The notes beneath the pieces are model-generated. The model worked only from the letters and a program-made list of their open reading frames with translations, did no database searches and was not told the origin of the DNA. This document shows positions 17,373-26,300 of a stretch of 64,000 nt of DNA, in pieces (within the stretch, counting starts at the first letter, position 1; the number at the start of each line of letters is the position of its first letter). The translations under genes were made by a program, and so were the position numbers. This stretch comes from Kitasatospora kifunensis (GTDB lineage Bacteria > Actinomycetota > Actinomycetes > Streptomycetales > Streptomycetaceae). The DNA is taken from contig NZ_JACHJV010000001.1 of assembly GCF_014203855.1 (NCBI RefSeq), positions 6,758,001 through 6,822,000 of the forward strand, written 5' to 3'.

Positions 17373-17825
17373 ATGGCACAGCTGCTCATCGAAGAGAACT
17401 TCCAGCACCTCGACGGCCAGGACGTGGAGTTGCTGATCGAGGCCCTCGCCGAGCTCGGCCTCGCTGCGGAGCCCACCCAGCCCCGCTCGGTGACCCGAAG
17501 CGGTGACTGGGCACTCGTCCTGCACTGGCTCAGGGACGACGTCGGGAAGATCACCGAGGATGCCGTGGCGGCGGCGCTCGTCACGTCCGTGACGGCGGTG
17601 CTGGGCCAGGAACATGCCGTCGGGCCGGGCGGGACCAGCGTGCGGGGCCGCACGCTGCCGGTCCGCATCGATATCCGCGGACGCGCGGGGGAGCTGATCA
17701 AGTCCGTCGCGATGCCGGGTGCGGAGGCCAAGTCGGCGGCGGTGCCGTGGTGGCGCGGGCGGCACACCGCGGCCGCCGACGGCGCGCCGCGCCTGGCCCG
17801 GTCGACTCCCGCGGCGCAGGCGTAG
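17373..17825 (+). CDS. Small protein of unknown function
   Basis: A 150-residue protein that I do not recognise. The first 60 residues look helical (EENFQHLDGQDVELLIEALAELGL). The middle has alternating strand-like segments (GDWALVLHWLRDD, TLPVRIDIRGRAGELIKSV), and the tail is Ala/Arg-rich and probably disordered. No signal peptide, membrane segment or catalytic motif is visible. The ATG at 17373 is preceded by GGGGAACGG. It converges with the isochorismatase-like gene, with 35 bases between the stop codons. The GC bias of third positions is consistent with real coding. Confidence 0.6.
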   Translation: MAQLLIEENFQHLDGQDVELLIEALAELGLAAEPTQPRSVTRSGDWALVLHWLRDDVGKITEDAVAAALVTSVTAVLGQEHAVGPGGTSVRGRTLPVRIDIRGRAGELIKSVAMPGAEAKSAAVPWWRGRHTAAADGAPRLARSTPAAQA

Positions 17826-17860
17826 CGGCGGTCGACGAAAGGGACAGGCGCGAATGAGGG

Positions 17861-18415
17861 TCACCGGGTGAAATCGAGGTCGGCCGTGTTGACGGTGCCC
17901 GCGGTGCGACCGGGGGCCGAGTGGTACTGCCAGTACAGGTTCGTGTGGGCGATGACCTTGTCGGGTGAGGGTGCGCCGAACTGGGACAGGTCCTCGGTGG
18001 TGTGCGCGTCGGCGACCAGCGTCGCGTCATAGCCGCGGGTGATCGCGCCGTGCAGCGTCGAGCGGATGCACGCGTCGGTCTGCGCCCCGGCGACGAAGAG
18101 CCGGCCGACGCCGCGTGCGGCGAGCACCGACTCCAGCTCGGTCTCTTCGAAGGAGTCGCCGTAGGCCTTGTGCACCAGGGCCTCGGATCCCTGCCGCACG
18201 AGCTCGGGCACGTACTGCCAGCGCTCGCTGTCCCGGGGCAGTTCGTCGCTGTTGTGCTGGATCCAGACGACCTCGACGCCGGCCGCCCGCGCCTTGTCGA
18301 CCACGGCGGCGATGTTGGCCACGACGGCGTCCCGGTCGTGCGCCCGCGCCACGACGCCGTTCTGCACGTCGATGACGAGCACGGCGGCGTTCGGTCGGTT
18401 GGAGAGTGTGGTCAT
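17861..18415 (-). CDS. Isochorismatase-family cysteine hydrolase
   Basis: A 184-residue protein with the catalytic triad pattern of the family: Asp in VLVIDVQNGV (near residue 17), Lys in LVHKAYGDSF (near 87), and Cys in VAGAQTDACIRST (near 120). These enzymes hydrolyse C-N or vinyl-ether bonds in small molecules such as nicotinamide, carbamoyl-sarcosine or isochorismate; the substrate is not predictable here. The start codon is preceded on the minus strand by GGGAGGA, a strong ribosome site. It is divergent from the repeat-rich region leading to the PKS cluster, so it is a likely left border of that cluster. A role in the pathway is not supported. Confidence 0.88.
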   Translation of the reverse strand: MTTLSNRPNAAVLVIDVQNGVVARAHDRDAVVANIAAVVDKARAAGVEVVWIQHNSDELPRDSERWQYVPELVRQGSEALVHKAYGDSFEETELESVLAARGVGRLFVAGAQTDACIRSTLHGAITRGYDATLVADAHTTEDLSQFGAPSPDKVIAHTNLYWQYHSAPGRTAGTVNTADLDFTR

Positions 18416-18540
18416 GAGTCCTCCCGGCGGGTGCGGATCAGCGTCTTGGTGATGCTAGGCCCGCCCTGTGACAGCGGCCTGCGGCACCAACCGGGGTCGC
18501 TACCGAGAGTAGCCATCTGACGCTTTTCGGTGGCGGGAGG

Positions 18541-18583
18541 CTAGGCGGAGGAAGGCGCTTTCCCCCGTCTTTCCTCCGCCTAG
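18541..18583. repeat. Perfect 13-bp inverted repeat with 17-base loop
   Basis: CTAGGCGGAGGAA (18541-18553) is exactly reverse-complemented at 18571-18583. It lies 125 bases upstream of the minus-strand isochorismatase start and about 1 kb before the LuxR-type gene. It could be an operator or a terminator of a lost gene. Confidence 0.7.
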
Positions 18584-18906
18584 GAGGCGTGGTCGCAGCC
18601 TGATGATCGGCCCGTTCCGGGGCGACTGACACTTTTCTTCGATCAAGGTGCCGCGCCCACGCACCTCGCGGAGCAGCGGTTCCGGGCAGCGGGTTTATCA
18701 GGTCAACAGTCTCGACACCACCCAATTGGGCACGACATGACGTAGAGTCTGACGTGGCGGCAGCGGGGGCACGCCAGGTCCGAGTACGTGCTTCTGGCCG
18801 GGACTTGAGGAGATGACAGTCCGTATCGCTCGCGTCGGCTGGAGCTTCGTGAGGTAGTGGTCTGTACGTCAAGGCTGCCGGCGGAGGGGGAGAGAACGTC
18901 GTGCGG

Positions 18907-18936
18907 GTCGAGTCACAGGTCGTCGAGTCACAGGTC
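18907..18936 (+). repeat. Two tandem 15-bp direct repeats
   Basis: GTCGAGTCACAGGTC occurs twice back to back (18907-18921 and 18922-18936) with no mismatch, in non-coding DNA upstream of the regulator. Confidence 0.85.
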
Positions 18937-19186
18937 GGGGTGGGCGGTGACGCGTCTGGGGAGGCGCGGCGGCGGGGTGGCCTGCTCCAGGATCAGGATA
19001 GGGCGCGGCTCCTCCCCGGTCTTGATGTTCTGAGAGTTGACGTTCCGAGAGTTCTGATCAGAGGCCACCGGCGCTGCGCCGTCGGGGCCATTCCGGGCTG
19101 TCCGGACGCGGTGCTCGCACCAGTCGCAGCGTGATCGGTTCGGATCTCCTCGGCCTTTCGGTCAGCGTACGGCCCCTTCGGGCAGT

Positions 19187-19265
19187 GATCGACTTTACGA
19201 CCGGCGATCGGTTTTACGGCCGATGGTCAGGGCAAGGCTCGAACTCGAAGCAAGGTCCGAACTCG
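19187..19265 (+). repeat. Two sets of imperfect tandem repeats upstream of the regulator
   Basis: A 17-base unit, GATCGACTTTACGACCG (19187-19203), recurs as GATCGGTTTTACGGCCG (19206-19222). Next, GCAAGGCTCGAACTCG (19232-19247) recurs as GCAAGGTCCGAACTCG (19250-19265). Periods are 19 and 18 bp, close to two helical turns, so dimeric or cooperative protein binding is conceivable. Confidence 0.75.
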
Positions 19266-19474
19266 GCGGGGAGAACCCCGTAAGACGTTGGACAACCTCA
19301 TGATCAGCGGCTCCGGGCGGCACGGCGGGCCTGCCTGGAGGCGAACGCCTTCTCCGCGGAGTGGAGTTACCGACTGATGTCCCGATATGCCAGAACCGGG
19401 AGGCAGGTCCTCAGGTCGCCGCCGGCCTCACGATCGTCCAACCACACTTGGCAAGATCGTGTCGCGCGTTCCAA

Positions 19475-19504
19475 TGACCTCTGTGGAATTGACCTCTGTG
19501 GAAT
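19475..19504 (+). repeat. Two tandem 15-bp repeats just before the regulator start
   Basis: TGACCTCTGTGGAAT occurs at 19475-19489 and again at 19490-19504, then decays into two CAGTGGAAT/CAGTGG pieces. It ends 83 bases before the GTG start chosen for the regulator. Confidence 0.85.
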
Positions 19505-19587
19505 CAGTGGAATCAGTGGCAGTCGACGGCGCCAATCGAGCAGGTGGGCATCTCAAGGCGTCACCCATTTTTGAGTCGGAGGCTACA

Positions 19588-20931
19588 GTGTCACTTCGGA
19601 CTTCCACGGCGCCCGATCCCTTCCTGCAATTATCGGGCGAAGTAGGCCAGTTGGCGACGATGTCCGCGCAGTCGTGGCTGGAGGGTCAGCTCGGCAGGAG
19701 CATGGGGCTGGCAGCGGCCGCCACGAGCCGCGCGCGGGCCGGATCTTCGATCGAATCCGCACTGAGAACGAAGTTCTGGCACACGATGCTGCTGACACGC
19801 GTGCGCGGTCTGGGGTCAGCCACCCATATGCTCGCTGACATTACGTCACATGTCCACGGTGCGGACAAACTTGAGTACCGCGCTGCCTACCTGCTGTGCC
19901 AGGCCGAGATCGACCTGGCCAAGGGGGACCTCGACCAGGCGCTCGCGTCGGCCGAGACCGGACTGCGGTTGGCGCAGCAGGCCGGCACCGCCGCGCTGCT
20001 CCCGAGCGGATACTTCGTGATGGCCGTCAGCACCACCCGGCGGTTGGACCTCACCACCGGCCTCCAGTACGCGAACCGGCTGCGGGACAACGCGCTGCTG
20101 GGGCACGTGAATCTGATGGCCGGCCAGTGCGCCTGGGCCGTCGCGCAGGTCCTGGAGGCCCGGGACGGGACGGCCAGCATCGCCCACCTCCTGAAGGGCA
20201 TGGTGCACGACCGCGGGCTCGCCTGCGAACTGCTGGTGTCGCAGCCGGCGGCGGCCTCCTGGCTGGTGCGGGCCGCGCAGCGGCTGGGCGACGAGGAGAT
20301 CGCCGTCAAGGTGGTCACCCTGATGAGCGAACTGGCGGCGCGCAACCGGAGTTTCCGGACCCTTCAGGCTGCTTCGGCACATGCCATGGGCCTATTCGAG
20401 CGCAACGCCGAGGCTTTGGAGAAGGCGTCCGGCCTGCATCTGGACCGGTGGGCCCGGGCGTCCGCGCTGGAGGACGCGAGTGCGGTGCGGTTCGCGCGCC
20501 GCTCGGAGTCGGAGCAGGAGGAGGCCGTCGAACTGCTCAAGCAGGCGGCGGACGTCTACTTCGCCGTCGGTGCGTCCCGGGACGTGCTGCGGGTCCGTAG
20601 CAAGCTTCGGGAAGTCGAGGGGAGCAGTGGCCAGTTCGCCCGCCGTCCGTGCCGTACCAGCAGGATGAAGGTCAGTCAGTTGACCGACACCGAGTACGCG
20701 GTGGCCGAGCTGGTGAGTCAGGGACTGACCAACGGCAGGGTCGCCCGGCAGTTGTTCATGTCGCCGCACACGGTGGCGTTCCACCTCAAGAAGATCTTCC
20801 GCAAGCTCGACGTCGCCTCCCGGGTCGAGCTGGCGGGCAGCTGGAACCGGCTCGTCGAGGAGCGCACGACGGAGCTCGGTGCCGAGGCCGAATTCGTAGC
20901 CGAGGTTCCGGTTGGACAGCTTGCGGTGTGA
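19588..20931 (+). CDS. LuxR-family transcriptional regulator with TPR-like N-terminus and a TTA codon
   Basis: A 447-residue protein. The C-terminus has a LuxR/FixJ HTH (LTDTEYAVAELVSQGLTNGRVA, then MSPHTVAFHLKKIFRKLDV), about 60-100 residues from the end. The preceding 300 residues are helical repeats resembling the TPR-like region of LAL regulators, but the N-terminal ATPase of that family is missing. I chose GTG 19588 because GGAGG (19578-19582) lies five bases upstream; longer in-frame starts at 19387 and beyond lack a ribosome site and add low-complexity sequence. Codon 15 is TTA (19630-19632), so translation should depend on the bldA leucine tRNA in Streptomyces. Position at the head of the co-directional reductase, P450 and PKS genes suggests a pathway activator. 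Confidence 0.85.
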   Translation: MSLRTSTAPDPFLQLSGEVGQLATMSAQSWLEGQLGRSMGLAAAATSRARAGSSIESALRTKFWHTMLLTRVRGLGSATHMLADITSHVHGADKLEYRAAYLLCQAEIDLAKGDLDQALASAETGLRLAQQAGTAALLPSGYFVMAVSTTRRLDLTTGLQYANRLRDNALLGHVNLMAGQCAWAVAQVLEARDGTASIAHLLKGMVHDRGLACELLVSQPAAASWLVRAAQRLGDEEIAVKVVTLMSELAARNRSFRTLQAASAHAMGLFERNAEALEKASGLHLDRWARASALEDASAVRFARRSESEQEEAVELLKQAADVYFAVGASRDVLRVRSKLREVEGSSGQFARRPCRTSRMKVSQLTDTEYAVAELVSQGLTNGRVARQLFMSPHTVAFHLKKIFRKLDVASRVELAGSWNRLVEERTTELGAEAEFVAEVPVGQLAV

Positions 20932-21118
20932 GCCCCCGGGGCGGTGCGAACCGTCCGCCGGCGTGGGGCTGGGCCGGCCGTACGGCACTGGCAAGAGCGG
21001 CCGGCCAGCCGCGCTACCAGACTGAGGGATGCCCCATCGGCGCCCGGCTCCATAGACTCGACCTGGGTTGGCAATGCAGTTCTCGTTGAATCACTCAGGA
21101 AAAATCCAGGGGTCTTTA

Positions 21119-21751
21119 GTGTCATCTCTTCTCCACATTGACGCGAGTATCCGCACAACCGGATCCGTGTCGCGGCAGCTGACGTCGCATTTCGCCACCG
21201 AGTGGCGGCAGAACCACCCCGGCGCCGGCTACACCTACCGTGACCTGGGCACGCAGCCGATCCCGCACATCACCCACGCGGTCCGCGAGGCGATCCTGGA
21301 CCCCAGCCGTGACCACGGGCAGACCCCGCAGGAGCAGGAGCTCATCGACGCGGTCGTCGGCGAGATCCGCGAGGCCACCACGGTGGTGCTCGGCGTTCCG
21401 ATGTACAACTACACCATCCCCTCGACGGTCAAGTCGTGGATCGACCTGCTGGTCAGCCCCGCCCACATGATCCCGCCGGGTGCCGAGTCGGGCCCGCTCA
21501 GCGGCAAGTCCGTCGTGGTGGTCACCGCTCGCGGTGGCTCGTACGCGGCGGGCACGCCCCGTGAGGGCTGGGACTACCAGGAGCCGTACCTGCGGGCCGT
21601 GCTGAGCTCGATCGGCCTCGCGGACAACCTGAGCTTCGTGCACGCCGAGCTGACCATGTCGGCGATCGTGCCGGCGATGGCGGCCCTCAAGCCGATGGGC
21701 GAGAAGTCCCTGGCCGACGCCCAGGAGACGCTCAAGAAGCTGGCCCGCTGA
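21119..21751 (+). CDS. FMN-dependent NADH:quinone/azo reductase (AzoR-like flavodoxin fold)
   Basis: A 210-residue protein beginning with SSLLHIDASIR, the FMN phosphate-binding start of AzoR-type enzymes. VPMYNYTIPSTVKSWIDLL (FMN isoalloxazine contact) and VVVVTARGGSYAAG are further family signatures. Family members reduce quinones and azo dyes with NADH via FMN. The GTG start at 21119 is preferred: AGGGG lies six bases upstream and the protein then starts as its family does. An ATG at 21074 would add 15 residues and an in-frame TTA. In this cluster it sits between the regulator and the P450. If the product is a naphthoquinone/naphthohydroquinone ansamycin, as PKS1 suggests, this enzyme could control quinone redox state or provide self-protection; that is inference. 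Confidence 0.85.
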   Translation: MSSLLHIDASIRTTGSVSRQLTSHFATEWRQNHPGAGYTYRDLGTQPIPHITHAVREAILDPSRDHGQTPQEQELIDAVVGEIREATTVVLGVPMYNYTIPSTVKSWIDLLVSPAHMIPPGAESGPLSGKSVVVVTARGGSYAAGTPREGWDYQEPYLRAVLSSIGLADNLSFVHAELTMSAIVPAMAALKPMGEKSLADAQETLKKLAR

Positions 21752-22139
21752 TCACCTCGGCTCGCTGACTCGGCTGGGCCGGCTCGCTGTTCAAGCCGGC
21801 TCGGTTGAGTCGTGGCCGATGTGACGGCCGATGAAGATGACGGCCGACATGACGGCCGAGCAACATGGCCGACACGACGGCCGAGCAACATGGCCGGCAA
21901 GCACGGCCGACCAACATGGCTGACGATCAAGGCCAGCCGCACGGCCGACATCACAGCCGATATTTCTCGCCGGCGGGTAATCCGCTGCGCGCCGTCAGTC
22001 GAATTTCGCCCGGGCGTTTTCGCCGAGCGCACACAGGCTCAGTCACGGCGAAACGCTCAGGAAGCCGGCTCCGCACCGTACCGGCGGGCCGCCATTTTCG
22101 TGCACAGGGATAATTCAACCCGAAACGGAGAACTGCTTC
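21752..22139. other. 388-bp intergenic region with short tandem repeats before the P450 gene
   Basis: No gene is seen. It contains the 25-bp-period repeats at 21851-21920 and, nearer the P450 gene, a GATAAT -10-like hexamer at 22109-22114 without a clear -35. This makes a separate promoter for the P450-PKS genes plausible but weakly supported. Confidence 0.5.
21851..21921 (+). repeat. Three short tandem repeats with about 25-bp period
   Basis: The 20-base unit at 21851-21870 (GACGGCCGAGCAACATGGCC) is repeated exactly at 21876-21895, with a third, slightly changed copy at about 21901-21921. Shorter GACGGCCGA pieces occur upstream from about 21832. Confidence 0.85.
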
Positions 22140-23333
22140 ATGAGCGAGGCGATCTCGTACGAGGAAGCCTGGGCGCGGACTGACAAGTTCGACCCGCCCG
22201 CGATATTCGACGAACTGCGTAAAGAACGCCCGCTGGCGAGGATGGTCTACCCTGACGGCCACGTCGGCTGGATCGCCACCAGCCATGAGCTCGTCCGTCA
22301 GGTCCTGAGTGATCCAAGGTTCAGCCACAACCTGGAGATCGGGCACTTCCCGGTCACCAAGTACGGCGGTCCGGTGCCGCAGTTCCCGGCCATGCCGGGG
22401 ATGTTCATCCACATGGACCCGCCGGAGCAGACCCGGCTCCGGCGCCTGCTGACCGGCGAGTTCACGGTGCGTCGGATCAGCCAGCTGACGCCGCACGTGG
22501 AGGCCGTGGCCGCCGAGCAGATCGCCGTGATGCGTGAGCACGGCTCCTCCGCCGACCTGGTGGAGACCTTCGTCAACCCGCTGGTCCTGCGAGTGCTCTC
22601 CGGCCTGGTCGGCCTGCCCTACAGCGAGCGGGACAAGTTCGCCGAGGCGCCCGGCATCATGAACGACCCGTTCGGCGACGCGCAGGTGTCGATGGCCACC
22701 TTCCAGCAGGTGGGTGCCTTCATCAACGAGAACATCGAGCGCAGGCGGACCCAACCCGAGGACGACATCATCAGTCGCCTCATCGCCACCGGGGAACTGA
22801 GTGGCGAGGAGCTCGGCAACATCACGGCGCTGCTGCTGTTCGCCGGTTACGAGACCACGGAGAGCGCGCTGGCCGTCGGCGTCTTCGCGCTGCTGCAGCA
22901 CCCCGAGCAGCTCGCGGCCCTGCGTGCCGACCTCTCGAAGGTCGACGACGCGGTCGAGGAGATCCTGCGGTACATCACCATCAACCAGTACGAGACCTTC
23001 CGGACCGCGCTGGAAGACGTCGAGCTGGGCGGTGAGTTCGTCAAGAAGGGCGAGACGGTCACCGTCTCGCTGCCGGCGGCCAACCGTGACCCGGCGAAGT
23101 TCGGGTGTCCCGCGGCGCTCGACCTCGACCGGGACACCGCCGGCCACGTGGCCTTCGGCTACGGCGTCCACCAGTGCGTGGGCCAGAACCTGGCCCGCCT
23201 CGAACTGCGGGTCGGTCTGCGCGCGCTGCTGGAGGCCTTCCCGGACCTGCGGCTGGCGGTGGCGGCGGACGACGTCCCGCTGCGGACCCAGGGTTCCGTC
23301 TTCGCGGTGAAGAGTCTGCCCGTTTCCTGGTAA
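22140..23333 (+). CDS. Cytochrome P450 monooxygenase
   Basis: A 397-residue soluble bacterial class I P450, of usual length. Visible motifs are the I-helix oxygen-binding [11 protein letters not shown], the K-helix EEILRY (family ExxR), and the heme-binding loop [18 protein letters not shown] with the axial Cys at residue 346. It needs external ferredoxin and reductase, neither of which is in the window. It most likely hydroxylates or otherwise oxidises the polyketide after assembly. The ATG at 22140 is preceded by CGGAG. The stop codon is 28 bases before PKS1, indicating co-transcription. The exact reaction cannot be read from sequence. Confidence 0.93.
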   Translation: MSEAISYEEAWARTDKFDPPAIFDELRKERPLARMVYPDGHVGWIATSHELVRQVLSDPRFSHNLEIGHFPVTKYGGPVPQFPAMPGMFIHMDPPEQTRLRRLLTGEFTVRRISQLTPHVEAVAAEQIAVMREHGSSADLVETFVNPLVLRVLSGLVGLPYSERDKFAEAPGIMNDPFGDAQVSMATFQQVGAFINENIERRRTQPEDDIISRLIATGELSGEELGNITALLLFAGYETTESALAVGVFALLQHPEQLAALRADLSKVDDAVEEILRYITINQYETFRTALEDVELGGEFVKKGETVTVSLPAANRDPAKFGCPAALDLDRDTAGHVAFGYGVHQCVGQNLARLELRVGLRALLEAFPDLRLAVAADDVPLRTQGSVFAVKSLPVSW

Positions 23334-23347
23334 CTCCCTCTCTCCGG

Positions 23348-23355
23348 AAGGAGGT
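23348..23355 (+). promoter_or_regulatory. Ribosome binding site of PKS1
   Basis: AAGGAGGT lies six bases before the ATG at 23362, a near-perfect match to the 16S rRNA end, and fixes the PKS1 start within the 28-base gap after the P450 gene. Confidence 0.85.
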
Positions 23356-23361
23356 CGCGGT

Positions 23362-26300
23362 ATGGTGCGCTCCGACGAGATCAAATCGCTCCCGGCGGTC
23401 CTGCGAGAGAACGCGGTCCGCTTTCCGGACAAGATCGCCTTCGTGGATGACCGACACGCGGTCAGCTACGGAGAGCTGGAAGCGCGGACGCGGAGGCTGG
23501 CCGGTCACCTGGCCGGCCTCGGTCTGCGGCGCGGCGACCGGGTGGCCCTCTGCCTGGGCAACTCCGTTGCGATGGTGGAGAGTTATCTGGCCGTCGTGCG
23601 GGCAGGCGGGATCGGGGTGCCGATCAACCCCCAGGCCACGGCCGCCGAGACGCAGTACCTGCTGACCGACAGTGGAGCGGTGCTCGCGATCACTGACGCG
23701 GGTCACGCAGAAACGTTTCTGCGCGTCCTGTCACCCTCGACCCTCGCCGTCTCCGTCCTGGTGGCCGGCGAGGGGGCAGCCGCTGCGGCGGGCACCCTCG
23801 CCTATGACGAACTCACCGTCACCGAGCCCGCCACCCAGGCCCCGGACGACCTCGGCCTGGACGAGGTGGCCTGGATGTTCTACACCTCGGGCACCACCGG
23901 GCGGCCCAAGGGCGTCCTCTCCACCCAGCGCAACTGCCTGTGGTCCGTCACCTCCAGCTACGTGCCGATCCCGGGACTCTCGGAGCACGACCGCGTGCTG
24001 TGGCCGCTGCCGCTCTTCCACAGCCTGTCCCACATCGCCTGCGTCCTGTCCGTGCCGGTGGCCGGCGCCACGGCCCGCATCATGGACGGGAGTTCCGCGG
24101 ACGACATCCTGACCATGCTCCGCGAGGACGACTCCACCTTCCTGGCCGGCGTCCCCACCACCTACCACCACCTGGTCGGCGTCGCCCGCCGGACCGGCCT
24201 CGCCCTGCCCTCCCTGCGGATCGGGCTGGTCGGCGGCGCCGTCACCGGCTCCGAGCTGCGCCGCTCCGTCGAGGAGTGCTTCGGGGTGCCGCTGGTCGAC
24301 GCCTACGGCAGTACCGAGACGTGCGGGGCGATCACCATGAACCCGCCGGGCGGCGCGCAGGTCGAAGGCTCCTGCGGCCTGCCGGTGCCGGGCGTCGAGG
24401 TGCGGATCGTCGACCCGAACACCGGTCAGGACGCCGCTGTCGGGCAGGACGGCGAGGTGTGGGTCAGCGGACCGAACGTGATGGTCGGCTACCACAACAG
24501 CCCCGAGGCCACGGCCGCGGCTCTGCAGGACGGCTGGTTCCGCACCGGAGACCTGGTCCGGCGCGACGAAGCCGGCTACTTCACCATCTGCGGCCGGCTC
24601 AAGGACCTCGTCATCCGCGGCGGCGAGAACATCCACCCCGACGAGGTCGAGGCGGTCCTGCGCACCGTCGAGGGCGTGGCCGACGCCGGAGTGGCCGGGG
24701 TGGCGCACGACACGCTCGGCGAGGTCCCGGTCGCCTGGGTGGTCCCGGGGCCGGACGGCCTCGACACCGCCCGGCTGATCGACCACTGCCGCACCCAACT
24801 CTCCTCGTACAAGGTGCCGGAGCGGGTCTACGAGGTCGACAGCATCCCCCGGACGGCCTCCGGGAAGATCGTCCGGCGCCTGCTCGCGGACCGGCCGGCC
24901 CGGCTGCGCTACGCCGCCGACGGGCACCACGACGCGCTGCTGCGCCCGGAGTGGGTGCCGGCGCCGACCGCGCTGCCGGACGGCCCCGAACCGGCGAGCC
25001 TGCGCTGGGCGGTGGTGGGCGCGGCCGCGACCGGACTCGTCGGTGCGCTGCGGGCGGTGGGCGTCCGGGTCCAGCAGCATCCCGACCTCGCGGCGCTGCA
25101 CGCCGCGGTGGCCGGCGGGGAGGCGGCTCCCGAGGTGACGGTGCTGGCCACGCCGGACGCAGCCGAGCACGTGGCGGGCTCGTTGCCGGATCCGCTGGCG
25201 GGCTCGCGGTTGGCCAACGGGCGCGCCAACGGCTCCTACCTGGCCGAACGGGTGGCCGACTGGCTGGCTCAGCCGGAGTCGGCCGGGTCCCGGCTGGTCC
25301 TCCTCACCCGCGGCGCGGTGGCCACCGCCGCCCAGGACGGTGCGCTGGACCTCGCCGAGGCACCGCTGTGGGCCGTCGCTCGATCGCTGCAGGCGGACCA
25401 GTCGGTGCAGGCGGATCACCAGCGCGGCGCGGGACTGACCGTGATCGATCTCGAAGCCGGTGAGCAGGAGCGTTGCGCCGAGACCCTGCTCGCCGCGGTG
25501 GCCTCGGGTCAGCCCCAACTCGCGGTGCGATCGGGCGAGTTGCTGGTGCCCAGGCTGCTGCGCGTACCGGTGGCCGACCGGCCGCGCGCTGCCGTGGCCC
25601 CGCTGGGCCCAGGCGGAACCGTCGTCGTCACCGGAGCCGACACGCCGATCGGTGCCGCGCTGGCGCACCATCTGGTCGGCGCGCACCAGGTGCGGAACCT
25701 GTTGCTGGTCGACTCGTCGGCAACCGTCGAAGGGGCCGACCCCGAGGCGGCGCCCACGGGAGCGGACATCGTCCGGGTGAGCGCCGATGGTGCGAACCCG
25801 GCAGCGCTGCGGAGCGCGCTGGCCACTGTCGAGCCTCCGGTGACCGCGGTGGTGCACGCTGCCGATGATCCGGAACTGGCCGTGATCCTTGATGAGTTGA
25901 CGGCTGATGTCGAGCTGGCCGGGTTCGTCGTGGTCACCGACGTGGCCGCGACCCTGGGATCCCCGAAGGCCCCGGAGGCGGCCGTCTCCGGCGCGCTGGC
26001 CGAGGCCGTGGTGCACAACCGCCGGCTGAGCGGCCGCCAGGGCTCCTCGCTGGCGTGGAGCCACTCGTCCCGGCAAGCCGGGGGCGCAGTGGTGGAGGAC
26101 GCGCTTCGGCTGCGTGACGCACTCGCCGCGTTCGACCTGCTCCTGGAGACCGGAGCCCCGGCGCTGCTGGCGCTGCGGACGGGCACGCCGACTGCGGACG
26201 CCCAGGTGCCGGCGGTGCTCAGCGCACTGATCGAGACGCCCTCGCGGCTGGTCCAGCCCGACGAGGCGGTCACCGCCGCGCTGCGCGCACGCCTGTCGGC

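Larger units (their letters stand above)
18416..19587. other. Repeat-rich 1.2-kb region between the isochorismatase gene and the cluster regulator
   Basis: I see no convincing gene here. Short open frames on both strands lack ribosome sites and recognisable products. The region does hold a large perfect palindrome (18541-18583) and four sets of short tandem direct repeats (18907-18936, 19187-19222, 19232-19265 and 19475-19504). It is likely the regulatory region and long leader of the LuxR-type gene at 19588. Confidence 0.6.

Noticed and set aside
14637-18415. Aldo/keto reductase, permease and isochorismatase-like genes as part of the PKS cluster
   Set aside because: They are separated from it by terminators, opposite orientation and a 1.2-kb gap, and have no clear role in ansamycin assembly.
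18438-18872. 144-codon minus-strand frame upstream of the isochorismatase gene
   Set aside because: Its sequence is low complexity, it spans the large palindrome, and it shows no conserved features.
18901-19134. 77-codon plus-strand frame in the region before the regulator
   Set aside because: It lacks a recognisable product, begins inside a tandem repeat, and has low-quality composition, so I treat it as non-coding.
19387-19587. Longer N-terminus for the LuxR-type regulator
   Set aside because: The extra 67 residues are low complexity and include the tandem repeats, with no ribosome site at 19387; GTG 19588 has GGAGG at ideal spacing.
21832-21960. CRISPR array
   Set aside because: The repeats are 20 bases with only five-base gaps and just three copies, so there are no spacers and no cas genes.
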